DNA of 64,000 bases. It comes from VRUE01 sp963703895. GTDB lineage: Bacteria; Actinomycetota; Thermoleophilia; Solirubrobacterales; 70-9. The translations under genes and the position numbers were made by a program. The notes below the pieces were generated by a model. It saw only the letters and a list, made by a program, of their open reading frames with translations, was not told the origin of the DNA and made no database searches. The DNA lies in the NCBI GenBank assembly GCA_963703895.1, contig CAVPFX010000002.1:806001-870000 (forward strand), read 5' to 3'. Numbering within the stretch: position 1 is the stretch's first letter; each line of letters starts with the position of its first letter. Below are positions 24,647 to 34,577 of this stretch, piece after piece.

Positions 24647-25420
24647 TTGAGGGCGCTTGGCCTTGTGGCCCATCAGTTTCGCTACGACCAGAAGGCGTTC
24701 TGGCGCAATCCGGCCGCGGTCTTCTTCACCGTCGGCTTTCCGGTGATCCTGCTGCTGATCTTCGCCACCGTCTTCGGCGACCAGACGATCGACGTGCGTG
24801 GCGGCATCGACACGACCGCCTACTACGTGCCGGCGATCATCACCGTCGCGGTGATCTCGGCGACGATGCAATCGCTGGCGATGTCGCTGGTGATCGCCCG
24901 CGAGGACGGCCGCCTCAAGCGCGGCCGGGGCACGCCGATGCCGGCTTGGGTCTTCATCGCCGGCCGCGTCGGCAACTCGATCGTCGTCGCCCTGATGATG
25001 CTGGCGCTGATCGCGGCGCTCGGCCGCGTCCTCTACGACGTCCCGATTCCCTGGGGTCAGCTGCCCGAGTTGGTCGTCGTGCTCGTCGTCGGCAGCGCCG
25101 CTTTCTGCTGCCTCGGCATCGCCCTGACCGCGGCGATCCCCTCGCAGGATGCCGCGGCGCCGATCGTCAACGCGCTGCTGCTGCCGCTCTACTTCCTCTC
25201 CGGCGTCTTCATCCCCGAAGACGAGCTTCCCGACGGCGTGGTCAGCTTCGCCAACCACTTTCCGGTGCGCGATTTCTTCGAGGCCTTCTTCGCCGCCTAC
25301 ATGCCAGCCGGCGGCAGCTCCGGCGTCGATTGGGGGAATCTGGCGGTGGTCGCGATCTGGGGCGTCGCCGGTCTGCTGCTGGCAATCCGCTTTTTCCGCT
25401 GGACACCGCGCGGCGGCTGA
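24647..25420 (+). CDS. ABC-2 type transporter permease
   Basis: The 257-residue protein has six hydrophobic segments and the ABC-2 permease layout: an amphipathic start ending in KAFWRNPAAVFFTVGFPVIL, a first exposed loop, the MSLVIAREDGRLKR coupling helix near 80, and the C-terminal LPLYFLSGVFIPEDELP loop typical of drug and polysaccharide exporters. It pairs with the ATPase upstream. The start is TTG 24647, whose ribosome binding site is partly made by the palindromic repeat. Confidence 0.9.
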   Translation: MRALGLVAHQFRYDQKAFWRNPAAVFFTVGFPVILLLIFATVFGDQTIDVRGGIDTTAYYVPAIITVAVISATMQSLAMSLVIAREDGRLKRGRGTPMPAWVFIAGRVGNSIVVALMMLALIAALGRVLYDVPIPWGQLPELVVVLVVGSAAFCCLGIALTAAIPSQDAAAPIVNALLLPLYFLSGVFIPEDELPDGVVSFANHFPVRDFFEAFFAAYMPAGGSSGVDWGNLAVVAIWGVAGLLLAIRFFRWTPRGG

Positions 25421-25450
25421 TCCGCTCGCCCGTATAGCCTCCAAGGCCGA

Positions 25451-25813
25451 ATGCTGCATCACGTTCTACTGGAGGTATCCGACCTCGAGCGGAGCGCGTC
25501 GTTCTACGACTCGCTGCTCGCGCCCCTTGGCTGGCGGCGTCACTTCGAGGAGGACGAAACCGTTGGCTGGGGCATCGCCAAACCGGTCTTCTTCATCTCG
25601 TCCCACCACGAGCCCAGGGCGGGCTTCGGACTGCTCAGCTTCTCCGGCCTCGGCATCGTCGCCGTCAAGGCGGCCTGGGAAAAGGGCATGAACGCCGGCG
25701 GCGTCAGCGTTTCCGAGCCGGGCGAACGGCGCTCCTACGGCTCCGGCTCCTACTCGGCTTTTCTCAAGGACCCGGACGGGTATGAGATCGAGATCACGAT
25801 CGGGACCGACTAG
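25451..25813 (+). CDS. VOC family (glyoxalase-like) protein
   Basis: The 120-residue protein is a two-module vicinal oxygen chelate fold: MLHHVLLEVSDLERSASFYD at the N terminus, with the first metal His, and FLKDPDGYEIEITI at the C terminus, with the last Glu ligand. Members include glyoxalases, dioxygenases and resistance proteins; the substrate is unknown. It is a stand-alone gene between the exporter and gap. Confidence 0.88.
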   Translation: MLHHVLLEVSDLERSASFYDSLLAPLGWRRHFEEDETVGWGIAKPVFFISSHHEPRAGFGLLSFSGLGIVAVKAAWEKGMNAGGVSVSEPGERRSYGSGSYSAFLKDPDGYEIEITIGTD

Positions 25814-25890
25814 CTAGACGACCGCGACCGGCGAACGCCTGTCCATAACATCGATACATCTCCCAAAACGACTCCAGGAGGGTTGACTCA

Positions 25891-26895
<1,005 letters not shown>

Positions 26896-26982
26896 CCATC
26901 CCGGGATGCCCCCGAGCGCACCAACCGTCACGGTGATCTCCGGGTACTCGAGTCCGTGGCGATTGGGGCGCGAGGTGGTTGT

Positions 26983-28176
26983 ATGAGCTTCGCCAAGGCC
27001 AGCGTGCGCGACGCCGAGGTGGCGGGCAGGCGGGTCTTGGTCCGGGTCGACTTCAACGTGCCGCTGGACGACGGCCGGGTCGCCGACGACACGCGCATCC
27101 GCGCGGCGTTGCCGACGATCGAGTCGCTGCGCGAGCGCGGCGCCTCGCTGGTGCTGGTCTCGCACCTCGGGCGACCAAAGGGCCGGGTCGTCCCGGAGCT
27201 TTCGATGAAGCCCGTCGGCGAGCACCTCGCAGAGCTGCTCGGTGCGCCGGTTCGGCAGGCGCCCGCCGTCGTCGGTGACGAAGTCAAGGCGATGGCCGAG
27301 GGTCTCGGCTCCGGTGACGTGATGTTGCTCGAGAACGTGCGCTACGAGCCGGGGGAGACCGAGAACGACCCCGCGCTGGCGGCGGAACTGGCCGAGTTCG
27401 CCGAACTCTACGTCAACGACGCCTTCGGCGCCGCCCACCGCGCCCACGCCAGCACCGCCGGCGTCGCCGCGCTGCTGCCGGGGTTCGCCGGTCTGCTGCT
27501 CGAGCGGGAGCTGACCGAACTGACCCGCGTGGTCGAGACGCCGGCGCGCCCGCTGGTCGTCGTCCTCGGCGGCGCCAAGGTGACCGACAAGGTCGGCGTG
27601 ATCGACCGCTTCCTCGAGATCGCCGACGAGATCCTGATCGGCGGCGCGATGTGCTTCAGCTTCTTCCGCGCCCAGGGCATCGCCACCGGCAACTCCCTGG
27701 TCGAGGAGGAGGGGGTGGAGCTGGCGGGCAAGGCCCTGGAGCAGGCCGAGGGCTCCGACTGCGAGCTACGCCTGCCGGTCGACCTGGTGCTCGGCGAGGC
27801 GTTTGACGCCGAAACGCAGGTGCGCCCAAGCGAGGGCGTCGAGGTGCCCGACGGCTGGATGGGCCTCGACATCGGCCCGCGCAGCGCCGCCGCCTACGCC
27901 GAGCGGATTGCCGCTGCCGGCACCGGCACCGTGCTTTGGAACGGACCGATGGGCGCCTTCGAGCTGGCGCCGTTCGCCGCCGGCACCCGCGCCGTCGCCG
28001 AGGCGGTCGCGGCTGCCCCGGGCACGACCGTGATCGGCGGCGGCGACTCGGTCGCTGCCCTGCAGCAGTTCGGACTTGCCGACAAAGTTGACTGGCTCTC
28101 GACCGGAGGAGGAGCATCCTTGGAGCTCTTGGAGGGAAAGAAGCTGCCCGGCGTGGAGGCCCTGCGCGATGCCTAG
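26983..28176 (+). CDS. pgk: Phosphoglycerate kinase
   Basis: The 397-residue enzyme makes ATP from 1,3-bisphosphoglycerate. Visible are RVLVRVDFNVPLDDGRVADD near 19, SHLGRPKG near 60, VNDAFGAAHRAHAST near 150, the LGGAKVTDK hinge near 195 and the nucleotide loop GGGDSVAALQQFG near 355. ATG 26983 follows GAGGTGG; the open frame from 26956 adds only nine residues. It overlaps tpiA by 8 nt. Confidence 0.97.
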   Translation: MSFAKASVRDAEVAGRRVLVRVDFNVPLDDGRVADDTRIRAALPTIESLRERGASLVLVSHLGRPKGRVVPELSMKPVGEHLAELLGAPVRQAPAVVGDEVKAMAEGLGSGDVMLLENVRYEPGETENDPALAAELAEFAELYVNDAFGAAHRAHASTAGVAALLPGFAGLLLERELTELTRVVETPARPLVVVLGGAKVTDKVGVIDRFLEIADEILIGGAMCFSFFRAQGIATGNSLVEEEGVELAGKALEQAEGSDCELRLPVDLVLGEAFDAETQVRPSEGVEVPDGWMGLDIGPRSAAAYAERIAAAGTGTVLWNGPMGAFELAPFAAGTRAVAEAVAAAPGTTVIGGGDSVAALQQFGLADKVDWLSTGGGASLELLEGKKLPGVEALRDA

Positions 28177-28915
28177 GACCCCGTACATCGCCGCCAACTG
28201 GAAGATGCACAAGACCGTCGCCGAGGCGGGCGAGTTCGTCGACGCACTGTTGCCGCAGATCGCGGCGACGCAGAGCGACGTGGTGATCTGCCCGCCGTTC
28301 ACGGCGCTGACCGCAGTGGTCGAGCGCCGCTACGGCACCGCGGTCAAGGTCGCCGCGCAGAACATGCACGAGGAGGACTCGGGCGCCTTCACCGGCGAGG
28401 TCTCGGCTTCGATGCTGGTCGAGCTCGACGTCGAGGCGGTGGTGCTCGGCCACTCCGAGCGCCGCCAGCTCTTCGGCGAGACCGACGAGGCCCTGGCCCG
28501 CAAGGTCCCGGCCGCGCTTGCCGCCGATCTTGAGCCGATTCTCTGTGTTGGCGAGACCGAGGAGGCGCGCGATAAAGAACAAACCGAGACAGTTCTGGCA
28601 CGCCAGCTGACGGTTGATCTAATGGCGGTCCCTGACGACCAGCTAGCCGAGGTTGTGATCGCTTATGAGCCGATCTGGGCGATCGGCACTGGCCGAACGG
28701 CAACTCCCGAGCAGGCGCAGGAGGCATGTGCCTTTATTCGCACCTTCGTAAAGGCGCGCAAGGGTGCCGCCGATGACGTGCGGATCCTCTACGGCGGCTC
28801 GGTCAAGCCCGCCAACGCCGCCGAGCTCCTCGGCCAGCCCGACATCGACGGCGCCCTGGTCGGCGGCGCCAGCCTCGACGCTGCCGAATTCGCTGAGATA
28901 GTCAGGGCAGCATGA
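28169..28915 (+). CDS. tpiA: Triosephosphate isomerase
   Basis: The 248-residue TIM barrel interconverts dihydroxyacetone phosphate and glyceraldehyde 3-phosphate. IAANWKMHK holds the catalytic Lys, GHSERRQ the His, AYEPIWAIGTG the Glu, and YGGSVKPANA the phosphate loop. ATG 28169 lies inside the pgk 3' end. A stretch from about 28545 to 28770 uses noticeably more AT-ending codons than the rest of the gene. Repeat copy 2 begins 1 nt after the stop. Confidence 0.97.
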   Translation: MPRTPYIAANWKMHKTVAEAGEFVDALLPQIAATQSDVVICPPFTALTAVVERRYGTAVKVAAQNMHEEDSGAFTGEVSASMLVELDVEAVVLGHSERRQLFGETDEALARKVPAALAADLEPILCVGETEEARDKEQTETVLARQLTVDLMAVPDDQLAEVVIAYEPIWAIGTGRTATPEQAQEACAFIRTFVKARKGAADDVRILYGGSVKPANAAELLGQPDIDGALVGGASLDAAEFAEIVRAA

Positions 28916-28916
28916 G

Positions 28917-28965
28917 CTTCCGGTGCGCTTTTTGCGTCCCACAGCCACATAAAGCGCACCGGAAG
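28917..28965. repeat. 49-bp palindromic repeat, copy 2
   Basis: Perfect 15-bp arms CTTCCGGTGCGCTTT (28917-28931) and 28951-28965. It begins 1 nt after the tpiA stop codon; the 3' arm supplies GGAAG of GGAAGGAG (28961-28968), the Shine-Dalgarno of gpmI GTG 28974. Confidence 0.92.
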
Positions 28966-28973
28966 GAGCCGCG

Positions 28974-30485
28974 GTGACCGTTCCTTCGCTGGCGCTCGTC
29001 ATCCTCGACGGCTGGGGACTCGCCGAGGCCGGGCCCGGCAACGCGATCTCGCTGGCCAGCACTCCCGTCTTCGACCGCCTCTGGGAAGGCTTTCCCCACA
29101 CCCAGCTCTCCGCCCAGGGTCGCGACGTCGGCCTTCCCGACGGCCAGATGGGCAACTCCGAGGTCGGCCACCTCAACCTCGGCGCCGGCGCGATCGTCAA
29201 GCAGGACCTGGCCCGGATCGACGACGCGATCGCCGACGGCAGCTTCTTCGACAACGAGGCCTTGCGCAACGCTTGCGAGCGGGCGCGCAACAGCCCGCGT
29301 GGGCGCCTGCACCTGCTCGGGCTGGTCTCCGACGGCGGCGTGCACTCGGGCTGGGAGCACATCGAGGCGACGATCGAGCTCGCTTCCCAGGAGGGCGTTC
29401 CCGACGTCGTCTTCCACGCCTTCACCGACGGCCGTGACACCTTGCCCCACGGTGGCCGCAGCTACCTGCACGAGCTCGAGCGCTGGTTGCGCCAGGCCGG
29501 CCACGTCGCCACGGTCAGCGGCCGCTACTACGCGATGGACCGCGACACCCGCTGGGAGCGGGTCAAGCTCGCCTACGACGCGATCGTCCACGCCGAGGGC
29601 CTGCGCGCCGCTGGCTCCGAGGAGGCGATCGCTGCCTCCTACGAGCGCGAGGAGACCGACGAGTTCGTCAAGCCGACGGTGATCGGCGACTACGACGGGG
29701 TCGCCGCGGGCGACATCGGGATCTTCATCAACTTCCGCCCCGATCGGGCGCGGGAGATGACTCGCGCCCTCGCCGAACCGGACTTTGACGAGTTCCCCCG
29801 CGCCGGCGGACCGCTGCTCGACCTCAGCACGATGACCGAGTACCGCAAGGGCTGGCCCTATCCCGTTGCCTTCCCCGAGGCGCGGCCGAAGACGACCCTG
29901 GCCGAGACGATCTCCGCGGCCGGCGGCCGCCAACTGCACGTCGCCGAGACCGAGAAGTACGCCCACGTCACCTACTTCTTCAACGGCGGTCGCGAGCAGG
30001 AGTGGGAGGGGGAGGAGCGCCACCTGGTCGACTCGCCCCGCGACGTGCCGACCTACGACCACAAGCCGGAGATGAGCGCCCGCGCCGCCGCTGACACCTT
30101 CGTCTCGCATTGGGGTGAGGACGACTACCGCTTCGGCATCGTCAACTTCGCCAACCCCGACATGGTCGGCCACACCGGCGTGATCCCTGCTGCCGTCGCC
30201 GCTGTGGAGGAGGTCGACGGCTGCCTCGGCGACGTGGTCGCGGCGGTCACCGCCAAGGGCGGCGCCTGCATCGTCACCGCCGATCACGGCAACTGCGATC
30301 ACATGCTCGAGCCCGACGGCTCGCCCAACACCGCCCACTCGCTCAACCCGGTGCCGCTGATCGTCACCGCCGAGGGAGTGACGCTGCGCGACCACGGCAT
30401 CCTCGCCGACGTCGCACCGACCGCCCTCCAGCTCCTCGGTATCGAGCAGCCCGCGCCGATGACCGGCCGCTCGCTGATCGCGTGA
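28974..30485 (+). CDS. gpmI: 2,3-bisphosphoglycerate-independent phosphoglycerate mutase
   Basis: The 503-residue alkaline-phosphatase-superfamily enzyme converts 3- to 2-phosphoglycerate using two Mn(II). The first metal Asp lies in LVILDGWGL, the catalytic Ser in GQMGNSEVGHLNLGAG near 60, HAFTDGRDT near 150, and the second metal site in NFANPDMVGHTG near 395 and TADHGNCDHM near 435. GTG 28974 is set by GGAAGGAG, part of which comes from the repeat. It overlaps tgt by 4 nt. Confidence 0.96.
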   Translation: MTVPSLALVILDGWGLAEAGPGNAISLASTPVFDRLWEGFPHTQLSAQGRDVGLPDGQMGNSEVGHLNLGAGAIVKQDLARIDDAIADGSFFDNEALRNACERARNSPRGRLHLLGLVSDGGVHSGWEHIEATIELASQEGVPDVVFHAFTDGRDTLPHGGRSYLHELERWLRQAGHVATVSGRYYAMDRDTRWERVKLAYDAIVHAEGLRAAGSEEAIAASYEREETDEFVKPTVIGDYDGVAAGDIGIFINFRPDRAREMTRALAEPDFDEFPRAGGPLLDLSTMTEYRKGWPYPVAFPEARPKTTLAETISAAGGRQLHVAETEKYAHVTYFFNGGREQEWEGEERHLVDSPRDVPTYDHKPEMSARAAADTFVSHWGEDDYRFGIVNFANPDMVGHTGVIPAAVAAVEEVDGCLGDVVAAVTAKGGACIVTADHGNCDHMLEPDGSPNTAHSLNPVPLIVTAEGVTLRDHGILADVAPTALQLLGIEQPAPMTGRSLIA

Positions 30486-31702
30486 GAAGCGAGCCCGACC
30501 GCCTCCGTTTCGAGATCGGGGCACGGGACGGCGCCGCTCGCACCGGCGTGCTGCACACCCCGCACGGCCCGGTGAAGACGCCGGCCTTCATCCCCCTGGC
30601 GACCAAGGGGACGGTGCGGGGGCTCGAATCGCACGAGGTGGCCGCGCTCGGCTACGAGATGGTGCTCGGCAACACCTACCACCTCTTCGTCTCACCGGGG
30701 CCGGAGCGGATCGCCGCCGCCGGCGGGTTGCACGGCTTCATGGGTTGGGAGCGCGCCCTGATCACCGACTCCGGCGGCTTCCAGGTCTTCTCGCTCGCCC
30801 ACGGCGGGGTCGCCAACGAGGTCAAGGGCAGCGGCCGCCAGGGCGGGGCGCAGGGCTCAGTGGTCTCGATCGAGGAGGAGGGGGTCCACTTCCGCTCCTA
30901 CCGCGACGGGGCCGAGCTGTTCATCTCGCCGGAGGTCTCGATGCAAGTTCAGGCCGCGCTCGGCTCCGACATCGCCCTGGTCTTCGACGAGTGCACGCCC
31001 TTCCACGCCGACCGCGACTACACCGCGCGCTCGACCGAGCGCACCCATCGCTGGCTTGACCGCTGCCTCGAGTGGCACGAGCGCGAGGGCCCGGCGCGCC
31101 AGGCGGTCTTCGGCATCGTCCAGGGCGGCGTCTACGAGGACTTGCGCCGCGAGTCGGCCGAGGCCGTCTCGGCCGCCGGTGTCGATGGCCTCGCGATCGG
31201 CGGCACCCTCGGCCGCGACAAGTCGGAGATGCGCGAGGTGCTGGCGATGACCGCACCGCTATTGCCCGAGGAGGCGCCCAAGCACCTGCTCGGCATTGGC
31301 GAGGTCGACGACCTCCTGGCCGGCATCGCCCTCGGCCTCGACGTCTTCGATTGCGCCGTCCCGACCCGCCTCGCCCGCCACGGCGTCGCCCTCGTCCCCG
31401 ACCCGGACAACCGCTTCCGCCTCGACCTGCGCAAGTCAGGCCACGCGGGCGACCGCGCTCCGATCGCCGCGGGCTGTCCCTGCCCGGCCTGCCGGAACCA
31501 CGACCGCGACTACCTCAGCTACCTCTCCCGAGCCGAGGAGCTGACCGCGGTCCGCCTGCTCTGCATCCACAACCTGACCTACCTGCACGAGCTGATGGCC
31601 AACGCCCGGCTCGCGATCGAGCAAGGCTCCTTTGGCGCCTATGCAGCAGCCGTAGGCGCGGGCGATGCCCCTTGGCTCGCTACTCGCCGCGGCGGCGCCT
31701 GA
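30482..31702 (+). CDS. tgt: Queuine/preQ1 tRNA-ribosyltransferase
   Basis: The 406-residue TIM-barrel enzyme exchanges guanine 34 of GUN-anticodon tRNAs for preQ1. Motifs are TPAFIPLATKGTVRGL, ALITDSGGFQVFSL with the proton-acceptor Asp, GIVQGGVYEDLR, LAIGG, the nucleophile Asp in GLDVFDCAVPTRLARHG, and the zinc site CPCPACRNH with a downstream His. It is somewhat longer than the roughly 375-residue bacterial norm. GTG 30482 overlaps the gpmI stop, joining it to the glycolytic operon. No other queuosine gene is in the window. Confidence 0.95.
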   Translation: MRSEPDRLRFEIGARDGAARTGVLHTPHGPVKTPAFIPLATKGTVRGLESHEVAALGYEMVLGNTYHLFVSPGPERIAAAGGLHGFMGWERALITDSGGFQVFSLAHGGVANEVKGSGRQGGAQGSVVSIEEEGVHFRSYRDGAELFISPEVSMQVQAALGSDIALVFDECTPFHADRDYTARSTERTHRWLDRCLEWHEREGPARQAVFGIVQGGVYEDLRRESAEAVSAAGVDGLAIGGTLGRDKSEMREVLAMTAPLLPEEAPKHLLGIGEVDDLLAGIALGLDVFDCAVPTRLARHGVALVPDPDNRFRLDLRKSGHAGDRAPIAAGCPCPACRNHDRDYLSYLSRAEELTAVRLLCIHNLTYLHELMANARLAIEQGSFGAYAAAVGAGDAPWLATRRGGA

Positions 31703-32225
31703 GAACCCGCTGGGCCTCAGCCTGAAGGGCCTCCACGAACGCCTCGGCGCGGTAGATGCCCATCCGCTCCAGCTCCACCGCGGGAGCCATCGGCAGCACC
31801 GGCATGAACAGCTCCTCCGCCGACTCGGTGTCGAGAAAGCGAGCGGCAGCAATGTGCAGGGCGGGCACTTCCACCTGCGAGAGGCTGTAGTCGGAATCCT
31901 CCAGCCTCCCTTCAGCCTGGGTCACCCCGTCGTTGAGGTGCGCCGCCAGAGTGCCGCGGTTGATGCTGACCACCGAGTAGCCCCAGTCGTCGTCGCCGAC
32001 GACATCCACGGCCGCGGCCGGCTCCGGGCCGCCGCTGACCAGGCATTGCCAACGATCGCCACGATCGCACTTGAGGTGACCGTTGGCGAGTGCCTCGAGC
32101 TCGATCGTGTCCACCCGGTAGGGAGCACTCAGCGTCAGCTGGCCCTCGAAGCTGCCCCCAACCGACTCGGCGACCCGGTCGCGGATCCGATCCGAGCCCT
32201 CGAAGATCTCGATGCGGATCGGCAT
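31680..32225 (-). CDS. Uncharacterised protein encoded with a papain-like peptidase
   Basis: The 181-residue protein is soluble, acidic in its first half and basic at its end (EAQRVLRRRRGE). The stretch RFLDTESAEELFMPVLPMAP near 140 is the most motif-like part. No family is recognised. It is the last of three tightly packed minus-strand genes (3 nt after the peptidase gene) and overlaps the 3' end of tgt by 23 nt convergently. Its constant spacing to the peptidase suggests a partner or substrate role, which is inference. Confidence 0.65.
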   Translation of the reverse strand: MPIRIEIFEGSDRIRDRVAESVGGSFEGQLTLSAPYRVDTIELEALANGHLKCDRGDRWQCLVSGGPEPAAAVDVVGDDDWGYSVVSINRGTLAAHLNDGVTQAEGRLEDSDYSLSQVEVPALHIAAARFLDTESAEELFMPVLPMAPAVELERMGIYRAEAFVEALQAEAQRVLRRRRGE

Positions 32226-32228
32226 CGC

Positions 32229-32777
32229 TCAGCTCGTCAGGCAGACGTGCGTCCAGGCCACGCCTCCACGGTAGCGGTCGGCCAGGTCCCAGACCACATC
32301 GACCGCGTTCCAGCCTTCGCTTGGATCGCCGACGCTGACGAGCTCGTTGCCGACGCTGTCGATGCCGTATCCGGCCAGCAGCACGACGTGGTTTTCTTCG
32401 AAGCCGAAGTCGATCTGGGCAACTGGGGGTCGATCGGATTCAAGCTCCGCGATCAGAGCCGAGCGGTCCGGCGCATCTTCTCCCAAGGCGATGGTCGCAC
32501 GGTGGCGGCCGAGTTCGATCAGGGCGTCTTTGACGGAGCCTTCGCGGTCGCATTCGATTGAGTGCGGGTCCGTGCAGCAGGTCGACTCGCCAAAGATCGC
32601 GTTGGCGAGTTGACCTTGGCTGATTTCCCCGCCCCGATTGCGGTCCACCGCGACCGCGACCGCCAGCCAACACCAATACTGGGCTTGCTGGGTCTCTACC
32701 GGGATCGGTTCTCGCGCCAGCTGTACCGCGCCGATGGCTAACCACGGCATCGCGCCGAAGGCCCTCGCGTAGTCCAC
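32229..32777 (-). CDS. Papain-like (C39/C70-type) cysteine peptidase
   Basis: The 182-residue protein has the papain-like catalytic start QAQYWCWLAVAVAVDRNRGG with nucleophile Cys36 and preceding oxyanion Gln33, and a later His in FEENHVVLLAGYGID followed by an acidic residue region SVGDPSEGWN. A CC pair (TCCTDPHS) lies in between. There is no signal peptide, so it should be cytosolic or act on the inner face of its membrane-bound neighbour. GTG 32777 overlaps the upstream stop (TAGTG), a translationally coupled start; an internal ATG at 32750 is a weaker option. Family assignment is by motif only. Confidence 0.7.
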   Translation of the reverse strand: MDYARAFGAMPWLAIGAVQLAREPIPVETQQAQYWCWLAVAVAVDRNRGGEISQGQLANAIFGESTCCTDPHSIECDREGSVKDALIELGRHRATIALGEDAPDRSALIAELESDRPPVAQIDFGFEENHVVLLAGYGIDSVGNELVSVGDPSEGWNAVDVVWDLADRYRGGVAWTHVCLTS

Positions 32778-34531
32778 TAGGTGGCGCCCTTGGTATTGAC
32801 CCAGGAGCGACCGAGATCGCCCACCGCGGCGACCAGCGGTGGCCCGACCAATCCCGAGCCGAGGCCCCAGGCAAGCGCCGCAAGGATGTCCCACCAGCCG
32901 CCGAAGCTCTGGCCGACCCAGAGCGCCTTGAGGCCGGCGATGATCGCGACCCCGAGCAGGGCGATCAGAACCAGGAGGTCAAGGGTGAAGATCCGCGTGG
33001 CGATGTCCCGCGCCGCATCGGCCGGGTCGGGGGTCGACACCGGTTCGAACGCCTTTGGTCGGAGGCTGACCGCACCGGCCCGAGGCGTGTCGGGCTGGAT
33101 GCCCTTCCGCCTGACCTCCTTTCGCAGCTCGTCGTAGGCGTCACGGAATTCGACGATGGCGACTCTGACTTCCTCGCCCTCGTCGATCGTGGGGAGCCGT
33201 TCTTTGACCAGGGTGTTGAAGCGGATTCTGGCTGGGGACTCCCGATCGAGCTTCAGCGCCATCGCCTGGGCGTCCCTCACTTCCTCGGCGGGCCAGTCCC
33301 TTGCCAGCCCGATCGCCTCCTCGGTCAGGCCCTTGGCGCTCGTCATCTGAGCGTGGGTGAGCTGGTCCCGCAGGTCGAGGACGTTGGTGGAAATGCGCTT
33401 GCGATACGCCGTCAGGGCAGCGAGGCGAGGCATCGTCGTATGCAGGTCCTTCACCCGGTTGGCGAATTCGGCCCAGGTACGAACCTCGAGGTCCAGGTCG
33501 GCCGTTTCTTTGCGCGCGGTTTTCACCTCGTCGGCCGTCGCGGGGAATCGCAAGATCCCGCGCAGTCGCGTGAGCTCTTCCCTGACGGCGCTCGCGATCG
33601 TCCAGGCGAGGACGTTGTCGGGCAGTTCGAGCTGCTTGGCGGCGGTTGCGAAGCCGAGGTCGGCGTTTGCCGGGTTTCTCGAGTCGATCATCGCCTCGAC
33701 GAGGTCGGCCTCACGCTGGCCTTCGCTGCGCGCGCGCCAGCCTTCGCGCCAGCCGCTGAGCGCAAGCGCAGCGATGATCCCGATGAAGATAAGCAGTGCC
33801 ACCGCGGGTCCCGAGATCGTGTCTTCGACGGTCAGCGCCACCGCGCTGTCGCCGATCGCGATCGTCCCTTTGTAGGTGCGCCCGTTCGTGTGCTCGTCGG
33901 GCGCCTCCAGGCTCAGCGATTTGGGCTCGTCGGCATCGCAGCTGCCGCTGACCTCAAGGTCCTCGCCGCCTGTCTGCACCGCGCCCAGCTCTTTGCTGTC
34001 TTCGATGCCGAGGCTTGCGCAGGGCCCGGTCAACGGCAGCAGGGCGCCGGAGTCATCGCCGGCGTGCCTTCTGATCAGCGTCCATTCGGTGACCGCGGCT
34101 TTCACCGGCGATGCCCGCGTGAAGGGGACTCGCAGCACCGCTCCCGTTGGCAGTCCCGCCGCGGGCGCGGCGACGATGACGAGGGATCCTTTGACGGCGG
34201 AGGCGGGAGCCGCGAGGCTGACCGGAATAGTGGCCCCCGGCGCGATGTTCCCGTTCAGAGACGGTTTCAGCGAGGCGCCAGGCAGCGGCGCGCCCTTCTC
34301 GTCGACGATTTCGGCACTCAGGTTGAGCGCGAGCGCGGACTCATTTGAGACCGTGAGCTCTTTCTCACCCGTCGCTTCGAGCGTCAGTGAAGCGGGCGAA
34401 GCCGAGAGCGGCGATTCATCCTCCGCGAGGGCCAGGGGGCATGACGTCAGCAGTGCGAACAAGCAGGCGAACGCGCAGGCGGCGAGACGAGTCACCGCCG
34501 CAGTCTCGCCAAGCGGCGACGGCGTTGTCAA
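32777..34531 (-). CDS. Large membrane protein with secreted N-terminal domain and cytoplasmic helical domain
   Basis: The 584-residue protein has a signal sequence (LAACAFACLFALLTSCPLALA), a beta-rich extracellular region with the immunoglobulin-like LTVSNESALALNLSAEIVDE (about 40-230), a membrane helix near 240-260, a long helical cytoplasmic domain (about 265-520, for example TWAEFANRVKDLHTTMP), and two more helices near 525-575. No family is recognised as a whole. The start is TTG 34531 or GTG 34495. It heads a three-gene unit with the peptidase and the unknown protein, downstream of a Ser/Thr kinase gene. Confidence 0.65.
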   Translation of the reverse strand: MTTPSPLGETAAVTRLAACAFACLFALLTSCPLALAEDESPLSASPASLTLEATGEKELTVSNESALALNLSAEIVDEKGAPLPGASLKPSLNGNIAPGATIPVSLAAPASAVKGSLVIVAAPAAGLPTGAVLRVPFTRASPVKAAVTEWTLIRRHAGDDSGALLPLTGPCASLGIEDSKELGAVQTGGEDLEVSGSCDADEPKSLSLEAPDEHTNGRTYKGTIAIGDSAVALTVEDTISGPAVALLIFIGIIAALALSGWREGWRARSEGQREADLVEAMIDSRNPANADLGFATAAKQLELPDNVLAWTIASAVREELTRLRGILRFPATADEVKTARKETADLDLEVRTWAEFANRVKDLHTTMPRLAALTAYRKRISTNVLDLRDQLTHAQMTSAKGLTEEAIGLARDWPAEEVRDAQAMALKLDRESPARIRFNTLVKERLPTIDEGEEVRVAIVEFRDAYDELRKEVRRKGIQPDTPRAGAVSLRPKAFEPVSTPDPADAARDIATRIFTLDLLVLIALLGVAIIAGLKALWVGQSFGGWWDILAALAWGLGSGLVGPPLVAAVGDLGRSWVNTKGAT

Positions 34532-34542
34532 TGATGGAATTC

Positions 34543-34564
34543 GACTGATCTATAAGGATCAGTC
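34543..34564 (-). terminator. Hairpin between kinase and membrane-protein genes
   Basis: GACTGATC 34543-34550 pairs with 34557-34564 around TATAAG. It lies between the kinase stop (34578) and the next start (34531). It could be a weak terminator or an operator for the downstream three-gene unit; the AT-rich centre also offers a TATAGA-like -10 on the minus strand. Confidence 0.45.
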
Positions 34565-34577
34565 ACCCAATACTCCG

